DNA from: CADBRN01 sp050944685
Lineage (GTDB): Bacteria; Bacillota; Clostridia; Lachnospirales; Lachnospiraceae
Reading direction: 5' to 3'
Assembly (NCBI GenBank): GCA_050944685.1
Contig: JBMNRP010000003.1
Location: 87,394 to 151,393 of the forward strand
DNA length: 64,000 nucleotides
Shown: piece by piece, positions 50,063 through 58,965 of the stretch
Numbering within the stretch: the stretch's first letter is position 1
Layout: each line of letters starts with the position of its first letter
Program-made: the position numbers and the translations under genes
The notes under the pieces: generated by a model
What the model saw: the letters and a program-made list of their open reading frames with translations, nothing else
Database searches by the model: none
What the model was told of the DNA's origin: nothing

Positions 50063-51355
50063 TTAAGCGGTTGCCGGGTCGTCCATCCGGTTTCTCTGGG
50101 CCGGACGGCTGGTGCGGCGGGGCGGAACCGTCTTCGGATCGGAATGCACGACAACCGGCATTCCCTTCCCCTCGACAGACGCCTTCGTAATTCTGCACTC
50201 GCGGATCGTATCATCCGAAGGAGTGTCATACATGACATTCAGCATCGTTTTTTCCAGGATGGAGCGCAGACCTCTGGCTCCCGTCTTGTGCCGGAGAGAC
50301 TGTCTGGCGATTTCCGTGAGCGCGTCATCGTCGAACTTCAGATCGACCCCGTCCAGCTCCAGAAGTTTTTTGTACTGGCGGACCAGCGAATTTTTCGGCT
50401 CGGTCAGGATTCTCACCAGCATTTTTTCATCCAGTGCGTCGAGCGTGACCACCACCGGAACACGGCCGATAAACTCGGGGATCAGGCCGAACTTGACGAA
50501 ATCCTCCGGCATGACCTGGCGGAGCACCTTCCCGATGTCCTTCCGGTCACGGACACCCAGATCCGCCCCGAAACCGATGGCCTTCGTATCCTGTCTGGCC
50601 TCGATGATCTTATCCAGACCCTCGAACGCGCCCCCGCAGATGAACAGAATGTTCGTCGTGTCAATCTGCAGAAACTCCTGATGCGGGTGCTTGCGCCCGC
50701 CCTGAGGCGGGACATTGGCCACGGTGCCCTCGAGTATCTTCAGCAGTCCCTGCTGGACGCCCTCTCCGGACACATCTCTGGTAATAGAGGCATTCTCCGA
50801 TTTTCTGGTGATTTTATCGATCTCATCGATATAGATGATTCCGTGCTCGGCCTTCTCGATGTCAAAATCCGCCGCCTGAATCAGCTTCAGCAGAATGTTT
50901 TCCACATCCTCACCGACGTACCCCGCCTCGGTGAGTGAGGTCGCGTCCGCGATCGCAAATGGAACATTGAGCATACGCGCGAGCGTCTGCGCGAGCAGCG
51001 TCTTTCCGGATCCGGTCGGCCCGAGCATCAGAATGTTGCTCTTCTGCAGCTCGACGTCCGAATCGGCTCCTGCCAGCACTCTCTTGTAATGATTATAAAC
51101 CGCGACAGAGAGGACTCTCTTCGCATCCTCCTGTCCGATCACATACTGGTCGAGAAAATCCTTGATCTCCCTGGGTTTCATCAGGTTGATTTCATCCGAC
51201 TCGCCCTCATTGGTCAGAAATTCTTCGTCGATGATTTCCTGACAGATGTCAATGCACTCGTCGCAGATATAGGCACCGCCCGGTCCCGCGATCAGCTTTC
51301 TCACCTGATCCTCGGTCTTGCCACAGAAAGAACACCTGATTTTTGTATCCGACAT
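50063..51355 (-). CDS. clpX: ClpXP protease ATPase subunit ClpX
   Basis: Unfolds substrates and feeds them to ClpP. The 430-residue product has the N-terminal zinc-binding domain (Cys8, Cys11, Cys31, Cys34), Walker A GPTGSGKT near residue 110, Walker B IIYIDEIDKI, the RKH pore loop (GGRKHPHQEF) and sensor motifs in the small AAA+ domain (KTGARGLRSILE). The start has AAAGGGG ten bases upstream. It has its own promoter after the clpP terminator, so clpX and clpP are probably separate units. Confidence 0.98.
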   Translation of the reverse strand: MSDTKIRCSFCGKTEDQVRKLIAGPGGAYICDECIDICQEIIDEEFLTNEGESDEINLMKPREIKDFLDQYVIGQEDAKRVLSVAVYNHYKRVLAGADSDVELQKSNILMLGPTGSGKTLLAQTLARMLNVPFAIADATSLTEAGYVGEDVENILLKLIQAADFDIEKAEHGIIYIDEIDKITRKSENASITRDVSGEGVQQGLLKILEGTVANVPPQGGRKHPHQEFLQIDTTNILFICGGAFEGLDKIIEARQDTKAIGFGADLGVRDRKDIGKVLRQVMPEDFVKFGLIPEFIGRVPVVVTLDALDEKMLVRILTEPKNSLVRQYKKLLELDGVDLKFDDDALTEIARQSLRHKTGARGLRSILEKTMLNVMYDTPSDDTIRECRITKASVEGKGMPVVVHSDPKTVPPRRTSRPAQRNRMDDPATA

Positions 51356-51405
51356 GTATGATATACCCCTTTCAAAACAGATTAACCGATCCGTTTAGTA
51401 AGCCT

Positions 51406-51434
51406 ATTATTACCTTTGTGAGACGTATTGTCAA
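51406..51434 (-). promoter_or_regulatory. Promoter of clpX
   Basis: TTGACA (51434-51429) and AATAAT (51411-51406) with 17 bases between, or TAATAA with 16, on the minus strand. About 50 bases before the clpX ATG. Confidence 0.65.
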
Positions 51435-51474
51435 CAAAAAATGTATCATATGGAAGGAATGCATGAAACGCACA

Positions 51475-51530
51475 AAGGGCCGCTGCCCGCCGTACTGTCA
51501 TAATGCTATGCAGTACAGCTGCAGCGCCCC
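51475..51530 (-). terminator. Terminator after clpP
   Basis: Interrupted long hairpin on the minus strand: GGG-GCTGC-GTACTG pairs with CAGTAC-GCAGC-CCC (51530-51477), followed by TTTG. It starts about 8 bases past the clpP stop. Confidence 0.6.
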
Positions 51531-51537
51531 CGAATGA

Positions 51538-52122
51538 TCACAAGCGGTTCGTGATGACCTGGTCGATCAGTCCGTAATCCAGCGCTTCCTGCGCCGTCAT
51601 GTAATGATCGCGCTCGGTGTCCTCCATCACTTTTTCGAGCGGCTGTCCGGTATTCTGTGCGAGCAGCTCGTTCATCTTCTGTTTGATCCTCTTGATCTGC
51701 TCCGCGACGATCTCGATCTCGGTCGCCTGTCCCTGCGCCCCGCCGGACGGCTGATGGATCATGATCTCGGCATTCGGAAGCGAAAAGCGCTTCCCCTTCG
51801 CGCCGCCCGCCAGAAGAAAGGCTCCCATGCTGGCGGCCATACCGATGCAGATCGTCGAGACATCACATTTGATATACTGCATGGTGTCATAGATCGCCAT
51901 GCCTGCCGTCACCGAACCGCCCGGGCTGTTGATATACACGTGAATATCCTTGGCCGGATCCTCTGATTCCAGAAACAGAAGCTGGGCGACGATCAGACTC
52001 GCCGATGTGTCGTTCACTTCCTCTCCCAGAAAGATAATCCGGTCTTTCAGCAGGCGGGAATAGATGTCGTAGCTTCTCTCCCCGCGGCTGGTCTGTTCAA
52101 TGACATAAGGGACTAAACTCAT
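51538..52122 (-). CDS. clpP: ATP-dependent Clp protease proteolytic subunit
   Basis: Barrel-forming serine protease that works with ClpX. The 194-residue product has the catalytic triad Ser98 (GMAASMGAF), His123 (MIHQPSGGAQG) and Asp172 (ERDHYM), and the typical INSPGGSVTAGMAIYD stretch. AGGAGG lies ten bases before the ATG. It follows tig by 36 bases and is probably cotranscribed with it from the promoter at 53600-53628. Confidence 0.98.
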   Translation of the reverse strand: MSLVPYVIEQTSRGERSYDIYSRLLKDRIIFLGEEVNDTSASLIVAQLLFLESEDPAKDIHVYINSPGGSVTAGMAIYDTMQYIKCDVSTICIGMAASMGAFLLAGGAKGKRFSLPNAEIMIHQPSGGAQGQATEIEIVAEQIKRIKQKMNELLAQNTGQPLEKVMEDTERDHYMTAQEALDYGLIDQVITNRL

Positions 52123-52158
52123 AAATGCTCTGCCTCCTGATAATCCGGCGCCGTTTCT

Positions 52159-53526
52159 TTACTCTTCCGCCGGTGCTTCGCCGTTCTCTTCCTTTGCCTC
52201 GTCTCCGGACTCTTCGGACTCTTCTTTCTTCTCTACTTCCACGGAATTCTCACCCAGGAAGTCCGCGGCCTTGCGGACCTGGAGGTCACTTCTGAGGTTC
52301 TCGCGCTCCTCGCCGGCGATAATGTCCTTCATCTTATCCGTCTCGATGCCGTACTGCTTCGCCATTCTCTCGATTTCCTCATCGACCTCCTCGTCGCTGA
52401 CCTCGATGTTCTCGACCTCGGCGATCTTCTCCAGCGTCAGGCGTGAGCGGAGCTGCTGCTCTGCCTGCGGCTTCATGCCGTTCAGCGCCTGCTCGTAGGT
52501 CTGGCCGGTGTACTGAAGATACGTCTGGAAATCCATACCCTGCGTGCGCAGATTGTTGGCGATATTGTCCAGCAGGCGCTCCGCCTCGCTCTGAATCATC
52601 AGATCCGGGATATCGATCTCGGCGTTCTGGGAAGCCTGAGAAGCGGCTTCGTCCCTTCTCGCCTGCATCGCCTGATCCTGCCTGCTCTTCTCGAGGTTTT
52701 TGCGGACATCCGCCTTGTACTCCTCAAGCGTATCAAACTCGGAAACATCCTCCGCGAACTCGTCGTTCAGCTCCGGAAGCTCTTTTTTCTGAATATTGTG
52801 AATCGTGCAGTGGAATACGGCATCCTTGCCCTTCAGATCCTCTGCGTAGTAATCCTCCGGGAAGGTCACCTCGACATCCTTCTCATCGCCGATGTTCATG
52901 CCGATGAGCTGATCCTCAAATCCGGGGATAAACGTTCCGGATCCGATCTCCAGCTCCTGTCCCTCGGCAGTTCCGCCGCTGAACTCCTTGCCGTCAATCG
53001 TTCCCCTGTAATCCAGTGTGACCTGATCGCCTTTCTCAACCGGGCGATCCTCGACCGTGATCAGACGGGCATTCTGCTCCTGCTCGTTTTTCAGCTGATT
53101 CTCGACATCCTCGTCGGTCACAGCCACATCCTGCTTCGTGACCTCCAGGCCCTTGTAGTCGCCCAGCTTCACGTCCGGACGAACCGCAACCTCAGCCGTA
53201 AAGATGAAGGGTTTGCCTTTCTCCATCTGCTTAATGTCGACATTCGGGCGAGATGAAATCTTCAGGTTTTTTACTTCCTCTTCCTTCAGCGCATCGTCGT
53301 ACGCCTTCGGAAGAAGGTCATTTGCCGCATCCTCATAAAAAACAGACGGTCCGTACATCCGCTCTACCATAATCTGCGGAACCTTTCCCTTGCGGAAGCC
53401 CGGGATCGAGATATTCTTTTTCTGTCTGTTATATACGTTTTTAATGGCGCTGACGAAATCCTCCGCGGGAACCTCCACCGTCAGCTTTGCCATGTTATGC
53501 TCCAATGTTTCAACCTGAACGCTCAT
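52159..53526 (-). CDS. tig: Trigger factor, ribosome-associated chaperone
   Basis: Binds nascent chains at the ribosomal tunnel exit and has peptidyl-prolyl isomerase activity. The 455-residue product has the ribosome-docking motif GFRKGKVP (43-50), an FKBP-like domain (GDQVTLDYRGTIDGKEFSGG, about 165-245) and the long helical C-terminal arms. The last 25 residues are an acidic Glu-rich tail. AGGAGG precedes the ATG. It heads tig-clpP, a common Firmicutes arrangement linking folding and proteolysis. Confidence 0.98.
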   Translation of the reverse strand: MSVQVETLEHNMAKLTVEVPAEDFVSAIKNVYNRQKKNISIPGFRKGKVPQIMVERMYGPSVFYEDAANDLLPKAYDDALKEEEVKNLKISSRPNVDIKQMEKGKPFIFTAEVAVRPDVKLGDYKGLEVTKQDVAVTDEDVENQLKNEQEQNARLITVEDRPVEKGDQVTLDYRGTIDGKEFSGGTAEGQELEIGSGTFIPGFEDQLIGMNIGDEKDVEVTFPEDYYAEDLKGKDAVFHCTIHNIQKKELPELNDEFAEDVSEFDTLEEYKADVRKNLEKSRQDQAMQARRDEAASQASQNAEIDIPDLMIQSEAERLLDNIANNLRTQGMDFQTYLQYTGQTYEQALNGMKPQAEQQLRSRLTLEKIAEVENIEVSDEEVDEEIERMAKQYGIETDKMKDIIAGEERENLRSDLQVRKAADFLGENSVEVEKKEESEESGDEAKEENGEAPAEE

Positions 53527-53599
53527 CTCACGTTTTCCTCCTTTTTCTTCCGCTGTCCGGCGTTATTCGTTCCATATTTGCCGCAACAGCCATCTTCGA

Positions 53600-53628
53600 A
53601 GTATATCATAAACAAATCGAATTATCAA
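53600..53628 (-). promoter_or_regulatory. Promoter of tig-clpP
   Basis: TTGATA (53628-53623), 17-base spacer ending in TGA, TATACT (53605-53600) on the minus strand; the -10 is extended by TGN. Confidence 0.75.
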
Positions 53629-53653
53629 CAGATCGCTCTCTCTTTTCCGGCGG

Positions 53654-54922
53654 CTACTTCAGAGTCAGATACTGAAGTCCCGTGTCGTTCGCGACGACAT
53701 ACTGCCTCGTGCCGAGCGAGAAGAACTGTCTCGGAGATCCGTCGCAGGAGCCCTCGAATTTTTTCTTCCCGTCCAGTCCGTACACGCACAGCTGATTCCG
53801 GTTATACAGACTGATCTGAGACCCGGAAAATTCCACCGTCTCATAGGTGAAATCAAACGGCTGGCTCACCAGCTCTTTTCCGTCGAGATCGTACACCTTC
53901 AGAAGAAAGGGATTTTCTGTGCTGTCATTTTCCAGAACAAATCCGATGTATTTTTCGTTGTAAAACAGACTCTTGATGTCAGAGTCCAAATTGACCTCCG
54001 TCTTTTTTTCCGGGACGGAATCTCCCTCGACCAGAATAAAACCATCCTCCGTAAAGACGGCGAGAGATGTCCCGTTCAGATAGCGGACCTCGGGAACGAG
54101 CGTGTTTTCGAGGTCAAATTTCGCGACCACATTATCCATCTCCGACTGACCTTTCTGATCGAAGTTGTAAATGCAGATCTGCGTCTCCATCGAATCCTCG
54201 ACGTACGCGAGGTAAGCCACCGCGAGAAGCATACCGTCATCCGAGAGGCTCATGCTCATCGGATAGCCCGGATCGTTCATGCTCGTCTGGATGGAAGAAA
54301 TCTCCTCGCCTTCGCTGCTGTAATAGCGGATCAGCGGGCTGCTCCCATCGCTCACCATCGCGGCAAAGGTACCGCGCTCCGAGACTACCGCCTTCTGCAC
54401 AGGAAGATCCGTCGTAACACGGGCCGCCTCACCGTCTGCGTCGCAGGTGATCAGGGTCGAACCCTCTTCGTCGAACAGAACGGCCTTCTCCCCGCTGATG
54501 CTCACATTCGGAGAGGTCATGTCATAGCTGATTTCCCACTTGCTTTTATTTTTTCGCGTAATGAAGGTCGCTCTGTCGTTTCCGTACCGGAGCACTCCTC
54601 CGGCGAAGCTGCAGTAGGTGCTGGAAAGAGGATTGTCCGTGTCCTGAGTCTGCGTCACCGTGAGCGAATGATAATTCCATCCGCGGACCGTCCGGTAAAT
54701 CAGAAAAGACACCAGGATGACGACAGCGGAAATCAGGACCCACGCCATGACCCGAAGAGAACCCGCAGACGCTCTTTTCGGCTCATCGCCCGGTTCCTCC
54801 TCCGCTTCTGTCTTCGGAAATCTGCGGATCCGGACCTCCGGCTCCTCCGCCGGGTTCGGCCGGACGTCTTTTTCCGGTGTCTCCGGAGACTCATTTATAT
54901 CATTTTTGTTTGAATCATCCAT
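53654..54922 (-). CDS. Membrane-anchored beta-propeller-like protein (DUF5711 type)
   Basis: The 422-residue product has a cytoplasmic acidic N-terminus, one transmembrane helix (residues 57-78, VMAWVLISAVVILVSFLIY) and an extracellular domain of repeated beta-strand motifs typical of WD/propeller folds: VSISGEKAVLFDEEGSTLITCD, MSLSDDGMLLAVAYL, FTEDGFILVEGD and VYGLDGKKKF. It resembles DUF5711 proteins of clostridia, whose function is not known. GGGGAA precedes the ATG. It is the last gene of the pfkA-dnaX-ybaB-recR series, 72 bases after recR, and abuts the tig promoter. Confidence 0.75.
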   Translation of the reverse strand: MDDSNKNDINESPETPEKDVRPNPAEEPEVRIRRFPKTEAEEEPGDEPKRASAGSLRVMAWVLISAVVILVSFLIYRTVRGWNYHSLTVTQTQDTDNPLSSTYCSFAGGVLRYGNDRATFITRKNKSKWEISYDMTSPNVSISGEKAVLFDEEGSTLITCDADGEAARVTTDLPVQKAVVSERGTFAAMVSDGSSPLIRYYSSEGEEISSIQTSMNDPGYPMSMSLSDDGMLLAVAYLAYVEDSMETQICIYNFDQKGQSEMDNVVAKFDLENTLVPEVRYLNGTSLAVFTEDGFILVEGDSVPEKKTEVNLDSDIKSLFYNEKYIGFVLENDSTENPFLLKVYDLDGKELVSQPFDFTYETVEFSGSQISLYNRNQLCVYGLDGKKKFEGSCDGSPRQFFSLGTRQYVVANDTGLQYLTLK

Positions 54923-54994
54923 ACATTTCCCCGATCAGCAATTCCCCGCCCGGAGCAGTTCCGTTACAGACCGGACGGACCCGACGGATCGTCA

Positions 54995-55591
54995 TCAAAG
55001 ATCAACGCGCCCCTCCAGGGCGCGCAGCAATGTCACTTCATCAATATACTCCAGATCGCCGCCGACGGGAACGCCGCTGGCGATGCGGCTGACACGTATG
55101 CCGGTCGGCTTGACGAGACGGCTGATATACATCGCCGTCGCCTCTCCCTCAATTCCGGAATTGGTCGCGATGATCACCTCGTCGACATCTCCCTCGAGTC
55201 TCCGCAGCAGCTCTTTCAGGCGGATATCGTCCGGCCCGATCCCCAGCGTCGGAGAGATCGCTCCCTGCAGTACGTGGTAAACTCCCTCGTATTTTCCGGT
55301 CTTCTCATAAGCAGCCAGATCCCTGGAATTCTCCACCACCATTATCTGCCGGTGGTTGCGGTTCGGATTTGCGCAGATCGGGCAGATCTCCTGGTCGGTC
55401 AGCGTGCAGCACTCCCGGCAGTAGCGGACATGCTCCCTGGCACTCCGGATCGTATCAGACAGGCGGCTCACCTGATCCATCGGCATCCCCAGAATATGGA
55501 AAGCGAGCCGCTGGGCTGACTTTGTCCCGATTCCGGGGAGCTTTCCCAGCTCCTCGATCAGCTCATTAATATGACTGCTGTAATACTCCAT
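54995..55591 (-). CDS. recR: Recombination protein RecR
   Basis: Works with RecO to load RecA. The 198-residue product has the helix-hairpin-helix LGKLPGIGTKSAQRLAFH, a zinc site (Cys58, Cys61, Cys70, Cys73), a Toprim domain (IMVVENSRDLAAYE ... EVIIATNSGIEGEATA) and the C-terminal Walker B-like strand. Its ATG overlaps the ybaB stop codon by one base (TAATG), which suggests coupled translation. Confidence 0.97.
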   Translation of the reverse strand: MEYYSSHINELIEELGKLPGIGTKSAQRLAFHILGMPMDQVSRLSDTIRSAREHVRYCRECCTLTDQEICPICANPNRNHRQIMVVENSRDLAAYEKTGKYEGVYHVLQGAISPTLGIGPDDIRLKELLRRLEGDVDEVIIATNSGIEGEATAMYISRLVKPTGIRVSRIASGVPVGGDLEYIDEVTLLRALEGRVDL

Positions 55592-55938
55592 TATAAATTC
55601 AGACCCCCGAGATTCATTCCGCCCGTCATTTTCGACATATTTCCGGCATAAGCCTCGTCAACCTGGCGCAGCGCCTCGTTCACTGCCGCCATCACCAGGT
55701 CCTCGAGCATCTCAATATCGTCCGGATCGACGGCATCCTCATCGAAATGCACCTTTGTCACCTCTCGTTTTCCGGAAACCGTCACTTCCACGGCGCCGCC
55801 TCCGGCAGCAGCCGTAAATTCTTTTTCCTCAATCTCTTTCTGGCTCTGCTCCATCTGACGCTGCATTCTCTGAGCCTGCTTCATCAGATTGTTCATGCTG
55901 CCCGGCATTCCGCCCTGAAAACCGCCCTTTCTGCCCAT
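55591..55938 (-). CDS. YbaB/EbfC family nucleoid-associated protein
   Basis: Small dimeric DNA-binding protein of the YbaB/EbfC family. The 115 residues contain the family core KQAQRMQRQMEQSQKEIEEKEFTAAAGGGAVEVTVSG and a C-terminal part with DLVMAAVNEAL. The N- and C-termini are Gly/Met-rich. GGAGG lies before the ATG. It lies between dnaX (14 bases upstream) and recR (overlapping stop/start), an order found across most bacteria. Confidence 0.95.
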   Translation of the reverse strand: MGRKGGFQGGMPGSMNNLMKQAQRMQRQMEQSQKEIEEKEFTAAAGGGAVEVTVSGKREVTKVHFDEDAVDPDDIEMLEDLVMAAVNEALRQVDEAYAGNMSKMTGGMNLGGLNL

Positions 55939-55952
55939 TTATCTTACCTCCG

Positions 55953-57677
55953 TTATGAGTCGTTATCGTCTACCTCGACCTGAATCCCCTGAATCCTCGA
56001 CTGGACGACTTCGTCAATCGGAATATCAGACAGGAGCTTCCCCGTTCTGTCACCCGAATAGACCGCCGCAATCTCCGCATCCGTTCCGGTGATCTCCCGG
56101 ACAGCCCGGTGAAGGTCCTCTGCGTTCGAATTATCCGGAGATTCAAATGCTTCCTTCAGTGTTTTATCATTAAAATACAGGAAGAGCCTGGATTCGTCAA
56201 CCGAGGGATCGTATTTCGGAACCGCGTCATCCAGAAGGTGACGCGTCATGCCCGGAAGGCTTCCGACGATCTTCCGCCAGGACGCCCTGATTTTTTTCAG
56301 ATCCTCCGGCGCCGGTTTCTGCGGCTTTTCCCGGTTTCCGGGAACTCCCGCCGGACCGGCCGGGGATGTCCCCGCTTCTCCCGCGGCGGACGAGACGGGC
56401 AATCCTGTGTGTCCGGGAAGGGAACTCTCACCGGAAGCAACTCCGCCACCGCCGGAGGATGTCCCCCGGGAGAGCATGCCGCTCTGTATCATTGACACCA
56501 GATCGTCGCGCGTCAGAAGTTCGGAATCTCCCACCTTCTGTTCCAGCTGGCGGATCCGGTCGAGCACATCGTCCTGGTTTACATCCGTCTGCGGTCTGCA
56601 GAGGCGGATGATCGCCGTCTCGGTGAGTACGCGCCGCTGCGTCGAAAACCGGAGCTGGCCGGAGAGCTCCGAAAAGATCCGGATATACCGCATCAGAGTA
56701 GCGTCGTCGATCATCCCGCTCTCCTCACGGAGCTGCCGCAGATTTTCGGTCGAGACGTCCAGCACGTCCTCCAGATCATCCGAGCTCTTGATCAGCAAAA
56801 GGTTCCGGAGGTACCAGGTGAAATCCCCGGCGAACTGCGTCATTTCCCTGCCGTCGCGGACAATATCCTCCAGAATGCGGATGCTTCCGGAGACGTCTCC
56901 CGCGATGATCTTCCTCAGAAGCGCGCTGAATACATCCGTGTCCACCGTTCCCAGCACATTCAGCACCCGGTCAAAGGTCAGTTCCTCGCCCAGATAAAAA
57001 GCGATGCACTGATCCAGAAGACTCAGGGCGTCGCGCATTGAACCGTCCGCCTTTCTGGCAATGTAGCGGATCGCTTTTTCCTCCGCCTCTACGTTCTCCT
57101 GCGCAGTCAGCTCCCGGAGATGTCCCGCGATCGTATCCACGGAAATCCTGTGGAAATCATACCGCTGGCACCGGGACAGGATGGTCACCGGAATGCGGTT
57201 CACTTCGGTGGTCGCCAGAATAAAAATCACATACTCCGGAGGCTCCTCCAGCGTTTTTAAAAGCGCGTTGAAGGCGCCGGGCGAGAGCATGTGAACCTCG
57301 TCAATGATGTAAACCTTGTAGCGGCCGGTCGTCGGCCGGTAGGAAACCTCTTCGCGGATCTCCCTTATGTTATCGACGCCGTTGTTGGAAGCGGCGTCGA
57401 TTTCAATCACATTTGCACTCGTTCCGTTCAGGATCGCACGGCATGTGGCGCACTCGTTGCAGGGTCCGTCTTCCGTCGGGTGCTCGCAGTTCACGGCTCT
57501 GGCCATGATTTTCGCCACCGAAGTCTTTCCGGTGCCGCGGGTCCCGCAGAACAGATACGCATGCCCGATCCTTCCGGACCGGATCTGATTTTTTAATGTC
57601 TTCACCACCGCGTCCTGCCCGCGGACCTCCGCAAAGGTCTTCGGGCGGAACTTGCGGTAAAGAGCCGTGTAGCTCAT
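55953..57677 (-). CDS. dnaX: DNA polymerase III subunit gamma/tau
   Basis: Motor subunit of the clamp loader. The 574-residue product has Walker A GTRGTGKT (45-52), a zinc module with Cys64, Cys73, Cys76 and Cys79, Walker B YIIDEVHML, the SRC motif (ILSRCQRYDF), then domain III and a C-terminal tau-like region. A Gly/Ser/Pro-rich linker (about 400-450) separates them. No slippery A-run giving a gamma form was noticed. It follows pfkA by 35 bases. Confidence 0.97.
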   Translation of the reverse strand: MSYTALYRKFRPKTFAEVRGQDAVVKTLKNQIRSGRIGHAYLFCGTRGTGKTSVAKIMARAVNCEHPTEDGPCNECATCRAILNGTSANVIEIDAASNNGVDNIREIREEVSYRPTTGRYKVYIIDEVHMLSPGAFNALLKTLEEPPEYVIFILATTEVNRIPVTILSRCQRYDFHRISVDTIAGHLRELTAQENVEAEEKAIRYIARKADGSMRDALSLLDQCIAFYLGEELTFDRVLNVLGTVDTDVFSALLRKIIAGDVSGSIRILEDIVRDGREMTQFAGDFTWYLRNLLLIKSSDDLEDVLDVSTENLRQLREESGMIDDATLMRYIRIFSELSGQLRFSTQRRVLTETAIIRLCRPQTDVNQDDVLDRIRQLEQKVGDSELLTRDDLVSMIQSGMLSRGTSSGGGGVASGESSLPGHTGLPVSSAAGEAGTSPAGPAGVPGNREKPQKPAPEDLKKIRASWRKIVGSLPGMTRHLLDDAVPKYDPSVDESRLFLYFNDKTLKEAFESPDNSNAEDLHRAVREITGTDAEIAAVYSGDRTGKLLSDIPIDEVVQSRIQGIQVEVDDNDS

Positions 57678-57712
57678 TTAATCACTCCTGACATCAGACA
57701 AAAGACAGGTCC

Positions 57713-58792
57713 TCAGTCCCCGAAGCTGATGCCCATCCTCTTGGCGGATTCGATCTCCTGGCACTTCGGATCGACTCCCTTCAGTTTGCCGGCAACATCT
57801 CCGAGCGGAACTTTCTTAATCTTTCCGTTAACAATCGCCACCATATATCCGTAATCCTCATTCAGGATCAGCTTTGCCGCCTCGGATCCCAGTCTCGTCG
57901 ACAGGACGCGGTCATACGGACACGGGCTTCCGCCTCTCTGCATATGGCCCGGAACCGTCACGCGGACCTCCGTTCCGATATTCTTCTCAAGATCATCGGC
58001 GATCTTGTAAGAAATCGACCGGTACTTTTTCAGAAGCTGTTCCATGGCTTTCTTGCGGTCCTTCTTGTCCATTTTCGCGATATCCTTCGGAATGGCTCCC
58101 TCCGCCACAGCGATGATGGTGAAGCCGCTGCCTCGTGCCGTCCGCTCATTGATCGCTTTTACGATCTTATTGATGTCGTAGGGAATCTCAGGCAGCAGAA
58201 TGACATCCGCGCCGCCGGCGATTCCCGCGTACAGTGTCAGCCAGCCGACCTTGTGTCCCATGATCTCAATGATGAAGACACGCCGGTGGGAAGACGCGGT
58301 CGTGTGAATGCAGTCGATGGCGTGGGTCGCGATATTGACCGCGCTGTAAAAGCCGAACGTCATATCCGTTCCGTAAATATCATTGTCAATAGTTTTCGGA
58401 AGATGAAGGATGTTCAGCCCTTCCTCGCGAAGAAGATTCGCCGTCTTCTGCGTTCCGTTTCCTCCGAGAATAACCAGGCAGTCCAGACGAAGCTTGTAGT
58501 AATTCTGCTTCATCGCATCCACCTTATTGATGCCCTTCTCGCCGGGCTCCCGGATTTCTTTGAAGGATTCGCGGGACGTTCCGAGGATCGTGCCGCCGCG
58601 CGTCAGAATTCCGGAAAAATCCCGGGATGTGAGCATCCGGTAGTCACCATAGATAAGCCCCTTGTAGCCGTTCATGAAACCGTAAACCTCAAGCTCGTTG
58701 AGGTTGTTCGCCAGTCCTTTCACAACACCGCGCATCGCCGCGTTTAATGCCTGACAATCTCCGCCGCTGGTCAGAAGACCTATTCTTTTCAT
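57713..58792 (-). CDS. pfkA: 6-phosphofructokinase (phosphoryl donor uncertain)
   Basis: Phosphorylates fructose 6-phosphate at C1 in glycolysis. The 359-residue product has TSGGDCQALNAAMRG, GTSRESFKE, PKTIDNDIYGTDMTFG, IEIMGHKVGWLTLYAG and PGHMQRGGSPCPYD. The site that usually reads GGDGS in ATP enzymes, or GGDD in pyrophosphate enzymes, reads GGNGT (110-114), and the active-site loop has Lys133 (PKTIDND), which is typical of pyrophosphate or group-III ATP enzymes. The donor therefore cannot be assigned by motif alone. Start at the ATG at 58792, six bases after AGGTG; a GTG three codons upstream overlaps that site. It is first gene of the dnaX operon. Confidence 0.93.
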   Translation of the reverse strand: MKRIGLLTSGGDCQALNAAMRGVVKGLANNLNELEVYGFMNGYKGLIYGDYRMLTSRDFSGILTRGGTILGTSRESFKEIREPGEKGINKVDAMKQNYYKLRLDCLVILGGNGTQKTANLLREEGLNILHLPKTIDNDIYGTDMTFGFYSAVNIATHAIDCIHTTASSHRRVFIIEIMGHKVGWLTLYAGIAGGADVILLPEIPYDINKIVKAINERTARGSGFTIIAVAEGAIPKDIAKMDKKDRKKAMEQLLKKYRSISYKIADDLEKNIGTEVRVTVPGHMQRGGSPCPYDRVLSTRLGSEAAKLILNEDYGYMVAIVNGKIKKVPLGDVAGKLKGVDPKCQEIESAKRMGISFGD

Positions 58793-58836
58793 ACTCTGCA
58801 CCTGCCTTATCTTGCGCTACAATGATCAACAATTTT

Positions 58837-58865
58837 ATTATAAAGCATTTGACTCTATATCACAA
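58837..58865 (-). promoter_or_regulatory. Promoter of pfkA
   Basis: TTGTGA (58865-58860), 17-base spacer, TATAAT (58842-58837) on the minus strand, about 45 bases before the ATG. Confidence 0.7.
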
Positions 58866-58874
58866 GAAACCACA

Positions 58875-58919
58875 GAAAAACCGGCCGCAGCCCGCTTAAA
58901 ACGCTGCGGCTGCGACCGG
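58875..58919 (-). terminator. Terminator of the CAP-domain protein gene
   Basis: Twelve-pair stem CCGGTCGCAGCC/GGCTGCGGCCGG (58919-58881, one G-T pair) followed by five T on the minus strand, 47 bases past the stop. Confidence 0.88.
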
Positions 58920-58965
58920 CTCCCGGGTCAGATCAATTCAATAAACAAAGGCGATGGCCATTTTT

